From positions 78,001 through 142,000 of the forward strand of contig JAPKCM010000004.1 in assembly GCA_028822935.1 (NCBI GenBank): a stretch of DNA of 64,000 nt. Direction: 5' to 3'. Positions 34,792 to 43,136 of the stretch are shown piece after piece (position 1 is the stretch's first letter; each line of letters begins with the position of its first letter). This DNA is from Akkermansiaceae bacterium (GTDB taxonomy: Bacteria; Verrucomicrobiota; Verrucomicrobiia; Verrucomicrobiales; Akkermansiaceae). The notes beneath the pieces are model-generated. The model was given only the letters and a program-made list of their open reading frames with translations. It ran no database searches and was not told the DNA's origin. The position numbers and the translations under genes were made by a program.

Positions 34792-37116
34792 CTAGTAGCG
34801 GGCGATCATTTCGTGGAGATTAAAGAGGACGCGGGAGAGCGACATCCAGGTGGCGGATTCAATGGGATCTTTCGCGCTCACGGGAGAGTCGCCATTCTTG
34901 AGATATTCGGCGGCCGCCACGGGATCCTTTTCGAAACGGGCCCGCTGTTTCTCGTAAAGTATCTTCATCTCGCTGGATTCGTTCTCGTTCGGCTTACGGG
35001 ACACCGTTTCTTGAAAGGCCCACGTGAGACGGCTTTGGAAATCCTCTCCTCCTTCAGAAAGGATACGCTCGGAAAAGACGCGGGCAGCTTCCAAGAAAGT
35101 GGGATCATTGAGCAGAACAAGCGCTTGCAGCGGCGTGTTCGAGCTAGGTCGGTCCGCCGCGCATTCCTCACGCGAGGGAGCATCGAATGACTTCATCATG
35201 GGATGCAGGAAAGTGCGCTGCCAGTGGGTGTAGACGCCCCGGCGATACTGATCGTTTCCTTTCGATGCCTGATAATTCCGGCGCGGGAAATTGAGATGCT
35301 GATAGTATTTCGCTGGCTGATAAGGGCGCACGCTTTTGCCTCCGACGTCACGAACCAAAAGATCGCTGATCGAAAGCGCCGAGTCGCGGACGAGTTCGGC
35401 ATCGAGTCGGAAACGGGCCTGTCGTGCGAAAAGCTGATTGTAAGGATCCACTTCGCGAAGCTCGGAACGCGGGTACGAGCTCTGTTTGTAAGTCTCCGAG
35501 TTCACCATCGTCCGCACGAGTTGCTTGATGTCCCATCCGCTCTCGACGAACTCCAACGCAAGCCAGTCGAGGAGTTCGGGATGCATCGGCCAGTCGCCTT
35601 GGCTGCCCAAGTCGTCAAGATTTCCCGAGATTCCAGAGCCGTAAAATTGCTTCCACAAGCGATTGGTAAAGGTGCGCGCCGTGAGCGGGTTCTCCGGGGA
35701 GGTAATCCAGTTCGCCAAGTCGAGCCGGGTCAGGCGTTCTTTTCCCTCTGGCAGATTAATCTTCCCCAGAAATTCGGGAATCGCAGGGAGCACGATCTCG
35801 CCAGAATCGTCCATCCAGTTGCCACGAGCAAGAACCCGAACGGTGCGCGGCTTGACCGCTTTGGAAATGACCATGCTAAGTGCTGCCCCGTGGACCTTCT
35901 TCTTTTCATCTTCGAGCTTCTTAAGAACGGCACGTTCGGGATGTTCTTTGGGAGCATCCTTGGGAATGCGGGCCTTGCTTTCGGGAATCGCTTTGTCCAA
36001 CTCCGCGAAGCGCGCCTTTTCTTCATCGGTGTAGAGAAAAATCTGAGGAGGTCGGGTGCGCGCGCTGTAGACCCCCTTTTCTTCGAGATCCGCAAAGAAG
36101 GCCGCCATGGTGTAAAAATCCTTCGTCAAATAGGGATCAAATTTATGATCGTGGCACTCCGCACAGCCGAGGGTCGCCCCAAGCCAGACGGAGGACGTGG
36201 TGCGGACCCGGTCGCCGGCGTACTTCGCGAGGTATTCCTTGGCCTGCGCTCCGCCCTCTTCCGAGGTCATGTTGAGCCGGTTGTATCCCGATGCGATGAG
36301 CTGCTCCTCCGTGGGGTTGGGGAGAAGATCTCCTGCGATCTGCTCGCGCGTGAATTCCTCGAAGGACTTGTTCGCGTTGAAGGAATTAATGACGTAGTCG
36401 CGGTAGGGTGAAACTGTCACCAGTTGGTCGCCGTGGTAGCCCACCGAGTCGGCATAGCGGACAAGGTCGAGCCAAGGGATGGCCATCTTTTCTCCATAAT
36501 GGGGCGACGCCAGGAGGTGATCAACGAGCTGAGCATGCCCCATTTCCAATCCCTCTTCCATCTCCTGAGTCGTTGGAGGAAGACCGATGAGATCCTGATA
36601 GAGACGACGCACCAAGCGCCACTTCTTTGCAGGGGGCGAGGCCTTGAGATCTTGTTCCTTGAGTTCCTTCGTGATGAAATGATCAATGGCATTCTTATCG
36701 GAAGAATGGCGCACGGGTTTCAGGTAGGCCCAGTGACTTTCATACTCCGCTCCTTGCTCGATCCATTTGCGAATGAGGTTGCGGTCGGCATCCGTGAGTT
36801 TCTTGATCGTTTCTGGTGGAGGCATGATCTCATCGGGATCATGTGCCGTGATGTGCTGGAAGAGTTCGCTCTTGTCAGGATCGCCGGGCTTGATGACGCT
36901 AGCGGCACCTTCTGCGGTATCGAGTCGTAGTTCGGCTTCCCGGGTGTTCTTGTCGAATCCATGGCAGGCGAAGCATTTATCCGACAAGATAGGCCGAATA
37001 TCTTTATTAAAGGTCACTTTTTCCGGCACCGCGTGAGCCAGAGAAATCGCGAAGAGGGCAGGGATAAATCGACAGAGCACGGGAAGGATACTGGGCTTAA
37101 TTGAGAGGTGTTTCAT
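34792..37116 (-). CDS. PSCyt1/DUF1549/DUF1553 (PSD1) exported protein
   Basis: The 774-residue exported protein has a signal sequence (LCRFIPALFAISLAHA), then a planctomycete-type cytochrome domain with heme motif KCFACHG (about residue 50). DUF1549 (LVRRLYQDLIGLPPTTQE, YGEKMAIPWLDLVRYADS) follows with a second motif CAECHDHKFDP (about 315). DUF1553 closes it (NPLTARTFTNRLWKQFYGSGI, PSREECAADRPSSNTPLQALVLLNDP). The substrate is unknown. It heads a two-gene unit with the DUF1501 gene. It lies 90 bases from the divergent nucleotidyltransferase fusion gene. Confidence 0.92.
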   Translation of the reverse strand: MKHLSIKPSILPVLCRFIPALFAISLAHAVPEKVTFNKDIRPILSDKCFACHGFDKNTREAELRLDTAEGAASVIKPGDPDKSELFQHITAHDPDEIMPPPETIKKLTDADRNLIRKWIEQGAEYESHWAYLKPVRHSSDKNAIDHFITKELKEQDLKASPPAKKWRLVRRLYQDLIGLPPTTQEMEEGLEMGHAQLVDHLLASPHYGEKMAIPWLDLVRYADSVGYHGDQLVTVSPYRDYVINSFNANKSFEEFTREQIAGDLLPNPTEEQLIASGYNRLNMTSEEGGAQAKEYLAKYAGDRVRTTSSVWLGATLGCAECHDHKFDPYLTKDFYTMAAFFADLEEKGVYSARTRPPQIFLYTDEEKARFAELDKAIPESKARIPKDAPKEHPERAVLKKLEDEKKKVHGAALSMVISKAVKPRTVRVLARGNWMDDSGEIVLPAIPEFLGKINLPEGKERLTRLDLANWITSPENPLTARTFTNRLWKQFYGSGISGNLDDLGSQGDWPMHPELLDWLALEFVESGWDIKQLVRTMVNSETYKQSSYPRSELREVDPYNQLFARQARFRLDAELVRDSALSISDLLVRDVGGKSVRPYQPAKYYQHLNFPRRNYQASKGNDQYRRGVYTHWQRTFLHPMMKSFDAPSREECAADRPSSNTPLQALVLLNDPTFLEAARVFSERILSEGGEDFQSRLTWAFQETVSRKPNENESSEMKILYEKQRARFEKDPVAAAEYLKNGDSPVSAKDPIESATWMSLSRVLFNLHEMIARY

Positions 37117-37206
37117 GCATGCCGGATGAATGCATAACTTTCTATCGCTGCATCCTTTCTACTTTTGGCAAAATGAGCGAGAAAACACTGTCGGATTTTG
37201 TCGAAA

Positions 37207-38325
37207 ATGAGCACGATTTGCCTGATGATACGTGTGTTCGTTTCCGGTTGCTACGATTTACTCCATGCAGGCCACTTACAGTTCTTTGAAGAAGCCCGTG
37301 CCCTTGGCGACCACCTTACGGTGTGCTTTGCCGACGAAAAAATTCTCTGGCAGCACAAAAATCGCCGACCTTCCCTCCCAGACGATCACAAAATGGCTCT
37401 TCTCAGTGCCTTTCCCATGGTCGATCAGGTGGTCACCGGTGATGGCCAAACGACTGGCTTGGACTTTGAGCCCATCTTTCGAGAGCTCCGACCCGACATT
37501 CTTGCGGTGACCGAAGACGATCAGTATGCCGATCTCAAAATCGCGCTCTGTCAGGAACTCGGAAGCCGTTACGTGAGGCTTCCTAAATCTCCCCCTCGCT
37601 TTGAGCCGATTTCCACTAGTGGAATTCTGGCCGGTTTAAAAGCGCCCTCGGAAGCTCCTCTCCGCGTCGATTTCGCAGGCGGGTGGCTCGACGTCCCGAA
37701 GCATTCGCGCCCCGGCGGCTTCATCGTCAACTGCGCCATCACGCCTCAAGTCAGCCTCGCTGATTGGCCCTACGAACAAAATGCAGGTCTGGGAGGCAGC
37801 GGAGCTTGGGCTCTTCTCAACGGCCGCGATCCGGTAGCCGCCGAACTCGATCTCGGCGTTGGCTGGCAGGACCCTGCCGTCATTCGTGAAAGCGGGCTCT
37901 GCGTCTGGCAAAGCGGTGCAAGACCCCGACTCGACCTGAAGCGCGACCCTTCTTTCCTCAAAGGCCACATGGCTCTCCTCTGGACCGGCAGTCAACACGA
38001 CACTCCGGGATCGGTCGATTTCAACCGCGACTACGACCTCATTGAAAAGGCCGGAGCCTGCGCGCGTGAAGGCGTCATTTCAGAATCACTCGAGACCATC
38101 GCCAAAGCGGTGGGGCTTTCCTACCAGGTCCAGCTTGCCGAAAAAATGGACCCACTGCCTGAAATTGAGGGCAACATCGCCCGGAAATACTGCGGCGGCG
38201 GACATGGCGGCTACGCTCTTTATCTTTTCGCGAAAAAGGAAGACCGCGAGCTAATACTCAAAGTCGATTCCGAAATTGCGAAGAACTTGCGACCGATCGA
38301 ACCCCACGATCAATGGGCGGACTAG
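37207..38325 (+). CDS. Fusion of cytidylyltransferase-type nucleotidyltransferase and compact GHMP kinase
   Basis: The 372-residue protein joins two enzyme domains. Residues about 7-140 are a cytidylyltransferase-like fold with VFVSGCYDLLHAGH (HxGH at 20-23) and the ISTSGI motif (135-140), as in HldE C-terminal or glycerol-3-phosphate cytidylyltransferase domains. Residues about 149-370 are a GHMP kinase with motif 1 (PLRVDFAGGWLDVP), motif 2 (GLGGSGA, 194-200) and motif 3 (KYCGGGHGGYALYLF). The kinase part is short, with only about 40 residues between motifs 1 and 2. The pair suggests activation of a sugar to its 1-phosphate and then to a nucleotide sugar. The ATG at 37225 (MIRVFVSG) is an alternative start. 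Confidence 0.75.
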   Translation: MSTICLMIRVFVSGCYDLLHAGHLQFFEEARALGDHLTVCFADEKILWQHKNRRPSLPDDHKMALLSAFPMVDQVVTGDGQTTGLDFEPIFRELRPDILAVTEDDQYADLKIALCQELGSRYVRLPKSPPRFEPISTSGILAGLKAPSEAPLRVDFAGGWLDVPKHSRPGGFIVNCAITPQVSLADWPYEQNAGLGGSGAWALLNGRDPVAAELDLGVGWQDPAVIRESGLCVWQSGARPRLDLKRDPSFLKGHMALLWTGSQHDTPGSVDFNRDYDLIEKAGACAREGVISESLETIAKAVGLSYQVQLAEKMDPLPEIEGNIARKYCGGGHGGYALYLFAKKEDRELILKVDSEIAKNLRPIEPHDQWAD

Positions 38326-38328
38326 CGC

Positions 38329-39528
38329 TTAGCGTCCCCGTCCACGATCCATAACCCTTTTCTGGGCCTCTGCCGAAAGTCCACTACTTGCGAGCCACAG
38401 CTGTGCCGCTTCCTGATCTCTCCGGTAAAAGGCCCGGCCCGCTTCGACAGTCGTACGTTCCCGGGCTTTCGGATCATTGACTGATCCCGCCCATTCTAAG
38501 GCTGCTTGAGGATCTTCCCAAGCCAGTCGGGAAACATAGCCATTGATGGCCGAGTCTCGCGCAGGCGATGGAGTCATTGTATTAAGCTCGGTGGCCGCAG
38601 CAACGGGATCTTCCCGCGCCCATTCAGAAAAGGCACGGTCCAAACCACGCTCCTGCGCCTTTCCATCAGGAAGAGTTTTGAGCCACGAAACGGCACCAGG
38701 TGCATCTTCCTCGGCATACTCTTCCGCGACTCGGCGCACGGCCGCTTCTTGAATTTCTCCTTCAGGAAGTCCCTGGGTCCATTGGGCGGCTTCAGCGGGA
38801 TCGCCGGCGCGGAACACATTGCGCGCGATTACATCCATCATCCTACCGGCATCCTTGTCGCCTCCTTCCAGACGTGACACCGCAAAATTCGTCGCGGCAT
38901 TAGGATCCGCATCGGCGAGTCCAAAGACCGCGCCCCACTTTAAATCGTTTCCATTTCCCCTCTCCTCGGCTGACAAGGAATCGAACCAAGCAAGCGCAGC
39001 TGCCGGATCAGAGCTGGCCCATCCCGCGAAAGTCGAGGCCATATCGCGCTCTTTGGTCTCTTTTCCGTTCAACACGGCGACATCTCCAGCGAGGGCTCCC
39101 CAAGCATAGTGGAACTCGCGCCACTCGTCGCTTCGCTCAGAAAGGTGCAGGAGTTGCTCCCGAACGGTCTTGGCATTTTCAGCTGTGAGATTTTCAAGCA
39201 GCTTGGAAAAGGCCAGACGCCTCTCAATCGGCCCCTTTCCTTTCTTAAATTCTTCCGCAAGGGCGAGAAGGCCTGCATCACTCAGCTTGGTCGTTCCGCC
39301 CGTTGCCGTCCGGATTTCAGATCGCGCGCCAGCGCCTCCTTCACTTGTCCCAGATCCGACATCCTGTCGCGACGACACCCGGACCGATTGCCCCGAGGCC
39401 CCTGATCCGACTTTAGGGTCAGGCGCCCGAGAGCTCGTATCATCGTCCGTAAAGAACTGCGATCCAATCGCAAACGAGGCCACGCAAGCGGCGCCCCAAA
39501 AGCCATGAACAAAATGTGATGATTTCAT
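38329..39528 (-). CDS. Membrane-anchored or exported helical-repeat protein
   Basis: The 399-residue protein has an N-terminal hydrophobic segment (HFVHGFWGAACVASFAIGSQFF) and a Ser/Gly-rich linker. An alpha-helical solenoid follows from about residue 100 to the end, made of repeats of about 30-35 residues with the pattern W-x-x-x-DP-x-AA-x-x-W (WASSDPAAALAWF, FRAGDPAEAAQWT, YAEEDAPGAVSWL, WAREDPVAAATEL, LAWEDPQAALEWA). The ATG at 39528 is preferred because an AAAGGA ribosome binding site lies six to seven bases upstream; the frame opens 13 codons earlier. It probably mediates protein binding. It converges with the fusion gene after three bases. Confidence 0.6.
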   Translation of the reverse strand: MKSSHFVHGFWGAACVASFAIGSQFFTDDDTSSRAPDPKVGSGASGQSVRVSSRQDVGSGTSEGGAGARSEIRTATGGTTKLSDAGLLALAEEFKKGKGPIERRLAFSKLLENLTAENAKTVREQLLHLSERSDEWREFHYAWGALAGDVAVLNGKETKERDMASTFAGWASSDPAAALAWFDSLSAEERGNGNDLKWGAVFGLADADPNAATNFAVSRLEGGDKDAGRMMDVIARNVFRAGDPAEAAQWTQGLPEGEIQEAAVRRVAEEYAEEDAPGAVSWLKTLPDGKAQERGLDRAFSEWAREDPVAAATELNTMTPSPARDSAINGYVSRLAWEDPQAALEWAGSVNDPKARERTTVEAGRAFYRRDQEAAQLWLASSGLSAEAQKRVMDRGRGR

Positions 39529-39695
39529 TTGAAGTCCTTTACCGATAATGGACGAAAATCCTTTCATAGGAGCTTTCAGCCAATTTTCTCTTTCGGGAAA
39601 GGTGTGAGATTTTTCGGTAAACTACCAGCCACCGCATTTCCCAAATTTTCATCCTCCAAAGATATCGCATTGAAAAGAGATGCCCACTTTTCAGA

Positions 39696-40748
39696 TCAAT
39701 TCGCAAGGAGCGCGTCCACCGCGATATTCATGAACGAATCGGGGGCACCGACGTGCTTGATCTTCCCATCGACATCCAAAACAAAAACCTTAGGCCAGTC
39801 CTTGATATGATATTTTTTGGCAATCGAGCGGTTTGAATCTGAAAAATTACGCCATGGAGTCGCCCCGTCGGCCGTCATTTTACGAAGCGTCAAGGGGTGG
39901 TCCTGATTGACCCCGATCACGACCGCATTCTTTCCCTGAACTTCCTTATGAAGATTGCGGAGTAACACAATCGAACGATCGGCTTCCGGCATCCAGGTGT
40001 GCCAAAAGGCGAGAACGACCACCTTCCCGCGATAGTCGGAAAGAGAAAACGGTTTCATCGTGATATCGACTCCTTTAAAATCGAGTGCCTCTGATCCCAC
40101 ATTGAGATGGTTCATGATAAAGATCTCCACCTCGGCGAGGCCGATCACAGTATTCTTTCCTACCGGGAGATCATTTCCCTGAATGATGGCCTTCTTCAGC
40201 TTTTCCTGACGCTTCCGGATCACTTTCCAGTCGCCCCCCAACATTCTCAGACTAATCGCCTGACCAAGAGCAGCCGCACCCTGCACCCTGGGATCGGGGT
40301 TCTGAGCCTCGATCTTTTCGAGAACCGCCAAATTCTTGTGGTTGGGAATATTCGAAAGACTCACCGCGAGATAGGCAACGCGAGGACTCCCGACATGAAA
40401 CCGATCGACCGCCTTTAAGATTTTCATCGCTGGCGCAACTTCACCGGCCCGGCGTTGAGCCAAGCTCGCAGGAGCATTTTCGTAGAGCCATGCGGCATAA
40501 TCGAGGGACCACGATTCGTTGAGATTGTTCCGAATCTCGCTCCAAAGCCTCCGCCCCGTCTCATCGGGGTTGGGACGGGCCGCCCAAGCGGCTCCTTGTG
40601 CGTCGCCCCCCTCGGCACCCTGGACCTGCGTCACCCAGTTCTGGAAGGATTGTTCGTAAGCACGAGTTAAGTTTCGGGCCTGGGTGGCAGTTCCCGCGAA
40701 AAGCGGAACCGTCAATGAAAGTGAGAGGGAAGCAATGAGTGTGCGCAT
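39696..40748 (-). CDS. Exported thioredoxin-like (TlpA-type) protein lacking the CxxC cysteines
   Basis: The 350-residue exported protein has a signal peptide (MRTLIASLSLSLTVPLFAG), a helical N-terminal half and a C-terminal redoxin domain (about 220-350) with FSLSDYRGKVVVLAFWHTW, VVIGVNQD, the cis-proline region IKDWPKVFVLD and KIKHVGAP. At the active site, where TlpA has WCxxC, the sequence is WMPEA, so both cysteines are absent. It cannot act as a disulfide reductase by the usual mechanism and may be a binding or chaperone form. An in-frame ATG at 40796 lies three bases after the SET gene stop; the ATG at 40748 gives the cleaner signal peptide. Confidence 0.75.
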   Translation of the reverse strand: MRTLIASLSLSLTVPLFAGTATQARNLTRAYEQSFQNWVTQVQGAEGGDAQGAAWAARPNPDETGRRLWSEIRNNLNESWSLDYAAWLYENAPASLAQRRAGEVAPAMKILKAVDRFHVGSPRVAYLAVSLSNIPNHKNLAVLEKIEAQNPDPRVQGAAALGQAISLRMLGGDWKVIRKRQEKLKKAIIQGNDLPVGKNTVIGLAEVEIFIMNHLNVGSEALDFKGVDITMKPFSLSDYRGKVVVLAFWHTWMPEADRSIVLLRNLHKEVQGKNAVVIGVNQDHPLTLRKMTADGATPWRNFSDSNRSIAKKYHIKDWPKVFVLDVDGKIKHVGAPDSFMNIAVDALLAN

Positions 40749-40799
40749 GCGAATGGGTAGATGTGTCATGCCTAGAGCGACAGGAGATTCAATCATTGT

Positions 40800-41396
40800 T
40801 TATCCTTCAAGCGCTTCTGCAGCGGCCTTCTTTGCCTTTTTCTGAAGTTTGCGGAACTTCTTTAGGTAATCCTTTCCGACAATGTAGCCGAGGCACTTCG
40901 GAGATCCACACAGGCAGGGATGATCAGCGTAGGAATCGGCAGGAAAGCCGTAATCGAAGGTGATTTCCTCGTCCTTCTTAATCGGACGGGTCGCGCTGAT
41001 ATAGATCCGCTTTTTCACCTGGGTCGCCTCGCAGTTTGGATCGCAAGAGTGATTGATCAGCCGAGCGGGATTCCACTCCACATCGCCATCGAGATCCCAC
41101 TTCTTGGAAACGTTAAAAATATAAACGGCGGCACCTCCCGATTTCTCCGATTCTGCAAAAAGAGCCCACGCTCGCCGCTCGGATTCTTCCTTATCAATAA
41201 AGTTGCCGACATACTCGATGACGTGCTCTTCCGGCTCGGTATCACGAGTGGCGTAAACCCCACGTCCGTGAATCACGGAGCCGCGAACTTCGACGCATTC
41301 GCTCTGCCCCCGCTTGGTCAGCTTCGCAATGCGCTTCGCATCTTCCTCCGGAGTGAGGGCCTTCTTCTTTGGCGTCTTCTTGTTCTTTTTACCCAC
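40800..41396 (-). CDS. SET-domain protein-lysine methyltransferase with post-SET motif
   Basis: The 198-residue cytoplasmic protein starts with a Lys-rich segment (GKKNKKTPKKK) and then a complete SET domain: HGRGVYA (about 43-49), IEYVGNFI, RLINHSCDPNC (about 112-122), EITFDYGF (about 144-151). A post-SET zinc-type cluster CLCGSPKCLG (about 161-170) follows. These carry the S-adenosylmethionine and catalytic residues, including the tyrosine in FDYGF. Bacterial SET proteins often methylate ribosomal, chromatin-like or secreted host proteins; the target here is unknown. It is directly upstream of the cysteine-less redoxin gene. Confidence 0.88.
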   Translation of the reverse strand: MGKKNKKTPKKKALTPEEDAKRIAKLTKRGQSECVEVRGSVIHGRGVYATRDTEPEEHVIEYVGNFIDKEESERRAWALFAESEKSGGAAVYIFNVSKKWDLDGDVEWNPARLINHSCDPNCEATQVKKRIYISATRPIKKDEEITFDYGFPADSYADHPCLCGSPKCLGYIVGKDYLKKFRKLQKKAKKAAAEALEG

Positions 41397-41466
41397 AGGA
41401 AAAAAATGTTTAGCAACCCTTCTTCTTGCTGACCTTCGGGGTGAAACCTCTCATACCGCGTCCTTT

Positions 41467-42111
41467 CTATTTTTCGAGGAGTCTCCCTCCCCTGTTGGGA
41501 AAATGAAGATCTTCGTCCTTCTTCGGGAGAAAGGGAAAAAGTTGGCGTAATTGCGCTGCCGTAATGTGCGCTCCATCGATGAACGTCCAGTCATTGGTTT
41601 CTTTTTTACAAAGAGCAATTTGAAAGCCGTTTAGAAGAACATTGTGCATCTCGGGCGGGCGCACATTGCGATCTACTGCGGTGGCGTGGCTCACAGTCGG
41701 GACCATAACCATCCATTGCTTATACTCCTGCCCCACCGCTTGAAGCTCCCCATTGACCCTCTTCTTGATATGACCGTAATCGACCTCGAAGGCGATGTTT
41801 GGATGCTTTGTTTTCGCCGCGGTCAGGGTAATTCCCTTGGCCTGCAGCTCGGCGAAGCCTTGCTTGATTTTCCTCTCCAGTTTCACCACTCCGCCATTCT
41901 TGCGCGCCTCGATTTTTTTCCACTCGGGATTCATGTGCTTGAAGGCCGCATCGGTGTCACCTCTGACCACTTGATTGATGAGAGCTTGGGTCGCCTTTTG
42001 AGCCTCAATGAGAATCACTTCCGGAGCGGGTTGTCGGGGCGGCATGACCGCTCCGCCCTGCTGGGAAAAGCCCAAGGAGCAAGAAAAAAGGAGAAAAAGT
42101 GCCACTTTCAT
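41467..42111 (-). CDS. Exported protein of unknown function
   Basis: The 214-residue protein starts at ATG 42111 with the signal peptide MKVALFLLFSCSLGFSQQ and an AAGGG ribosome binding site just upstream; the frame itself opens 30 codons earlier. After a Pro-rich stretch there is an alpha/beta domain (LINQVVRGDTDAAFKHMNPEW, the GIDVDYGH-like AFEVDYGHIKKR, KQWMVMVPTVSHATAV, WTFIDGAHITAAQLRQLFPFLP). The last block resembles the ending of NTF2-like or SnoaL-like domains, but no family is claimed. It is divergent from parB with about 120 bases between. Confidence 0.55.
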   Translation of the reverse strand: MKVALFLLFSCSLGFSQQGGAVMPPRQPAPEVILIEAQKATQALINQVVRGDTDAAFKHMNPEWKKIEARKNGGVVKLERKIKQGFAELQAKGITLTAAKTKHPNIAFEVDYGHIKKRVNGELQAVGQEYKQWMVMVPTVSHATAVDRNVRPPEMHNVLLNGFQIALCKKETNDWTFIDGAHITAAQLRQLFPFLPKKDEDLHFPNRGGRLLEK

Positions 42112-42234
42112 GCCCTTTCTATGGCCCTTGCAGGCCTTTCCGTCAAGCTCACCGAGCTCTTGATCATTTCGAATGATTAATGACGCAATCGGGCTTTGCA
42201 TTTTCCCAGTCCTTTGATTACCAAATTAAGATCT

Positions 42235-43134
42235 ATGGCGAAACAGGCATTGGGAAAAGGATTAGGAGCCCTCATTAAAGGGACAGGATCCACATCGGAT
42301 TCCGGTAACAAAGTGGACCTCCGGCCCGGCGAGCGGGTGCAGAAGGTCGATCTCGACGAGGTCACCCCCTCTCCCCTGCAGCCTCGGAAACGATTTGCAG
42401 AAGGTCAACTCGACGAGCTGATGCAGTCAATCAGGGAGCTCGGCATCATCCAACCGCTCATCACCCGTCGCGTTAACGGCAAGCTCGAACTGATTGCGGG
42501 CGAACGACGTTGGCGTGCCTCCCAAGCTCTCGGACTAAAAACCGTTCCCGTTATCGAGCGGGAAGCGACCGATAAAGAAGTCCTCGAGATGGCTCTCATC
42601 GAGAACCTGCAGCGCCAGGACCTCAATGCCATCGAAGAAGCTGCCGGCTATGTCAAGTTGGCGAAAGATTTTTCAATGAAACAGGATGAGATCGCCAAGC
42701 GAGTTGGTAAATCACGCGCCAGTGTCGCGAATGCCATGCGCCTTCTCGATCTTCAAGATCCTATCCAACGTCATGTCGCCGACGGCCTCCTCACGGTGGG
42801 CCATGCCAAAGCCATCCTGGGAATCAAGGATGGGAAAGAGCAGATCGCTGCCGCCGAGCATATTCTGAAGAAGTCCATGACGGTGCGGGCCACCGAGAAG
42901 TTTGTTCAGGAATTCAATGCTCCGGAAAAGAAGTCCTCCAATAAGAAAAAGATGGGACCGGAAGAACTCCGCGACCCTCATCTCATCGCTCTTCAGAACA
43001 GATTACGTGCGCGTTTCTCAACCCACGTCCACATTCAGCACGGGGAGAAGAAGGGAAAGATCGAGCTCGAATATTATGGAGACGATGACCTCCATCGGGT
43101 CTTGCTTCTTCTTGGTCTTCAAGATGAAGTCTAG
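42235..43134 (+). CDS. parB: Chromosome partitioning protein ParB
   Basis: ParB binds parS sites near the origin, spreads along DNA by CTP-dependent clamping and works with ParA in chromosome segregation. The 299-residue protein starts at ATG 42235 (MAKQALGKGLGALI, the ParA-contact segment). Box I is ELGIIQPLITRR, then the CTP-binding region has GERRWRASQALG and ALIENLQRQDLNAIEEA. The helix-turn-helix (MKQDEIAKRVGKSRASVANAMRLL) and a C-terminal dimerisation segment follow. No parA lies next to it in this window, which is unusual. It is followed after two bases by the glutaminyl cyclase gene. Confidence 0.95.
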   Translation: MAKQALGKGLGALIKGTGSTSDSGNKVDLRPGERVQKVDLDEVTPSPLQPRKRFAEGQLDELMQSIRELGIIQPLITRRVNGKLELIAGERRWRASQALGLKTVPVIEREATDKEVLEMALIENLQRQDLNAIEEAAGYVKLAKDFSMKQDEIAKRVGKSRASVANAMRLLDLQDPIQRHVADGLLTVGHAKAILGIKDGKEQIAAAEHILKKSMTVRATEKFVQEFNAPEKKSSNKKKMGPEELRDPHLIALQNRLRARFSTHVHIQHGEKKGKIELEYYGDDDLHRVLLLLGLQDEV

Positions 43135-43136
43135 GA

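Noticed and set aside
35203..36411. 402-codon open frame on the plus strand
   Set aside because: It lies wholly antisense to the PSD1-type gene, whose motifs are clear; it has no family features and reflects codon bias.
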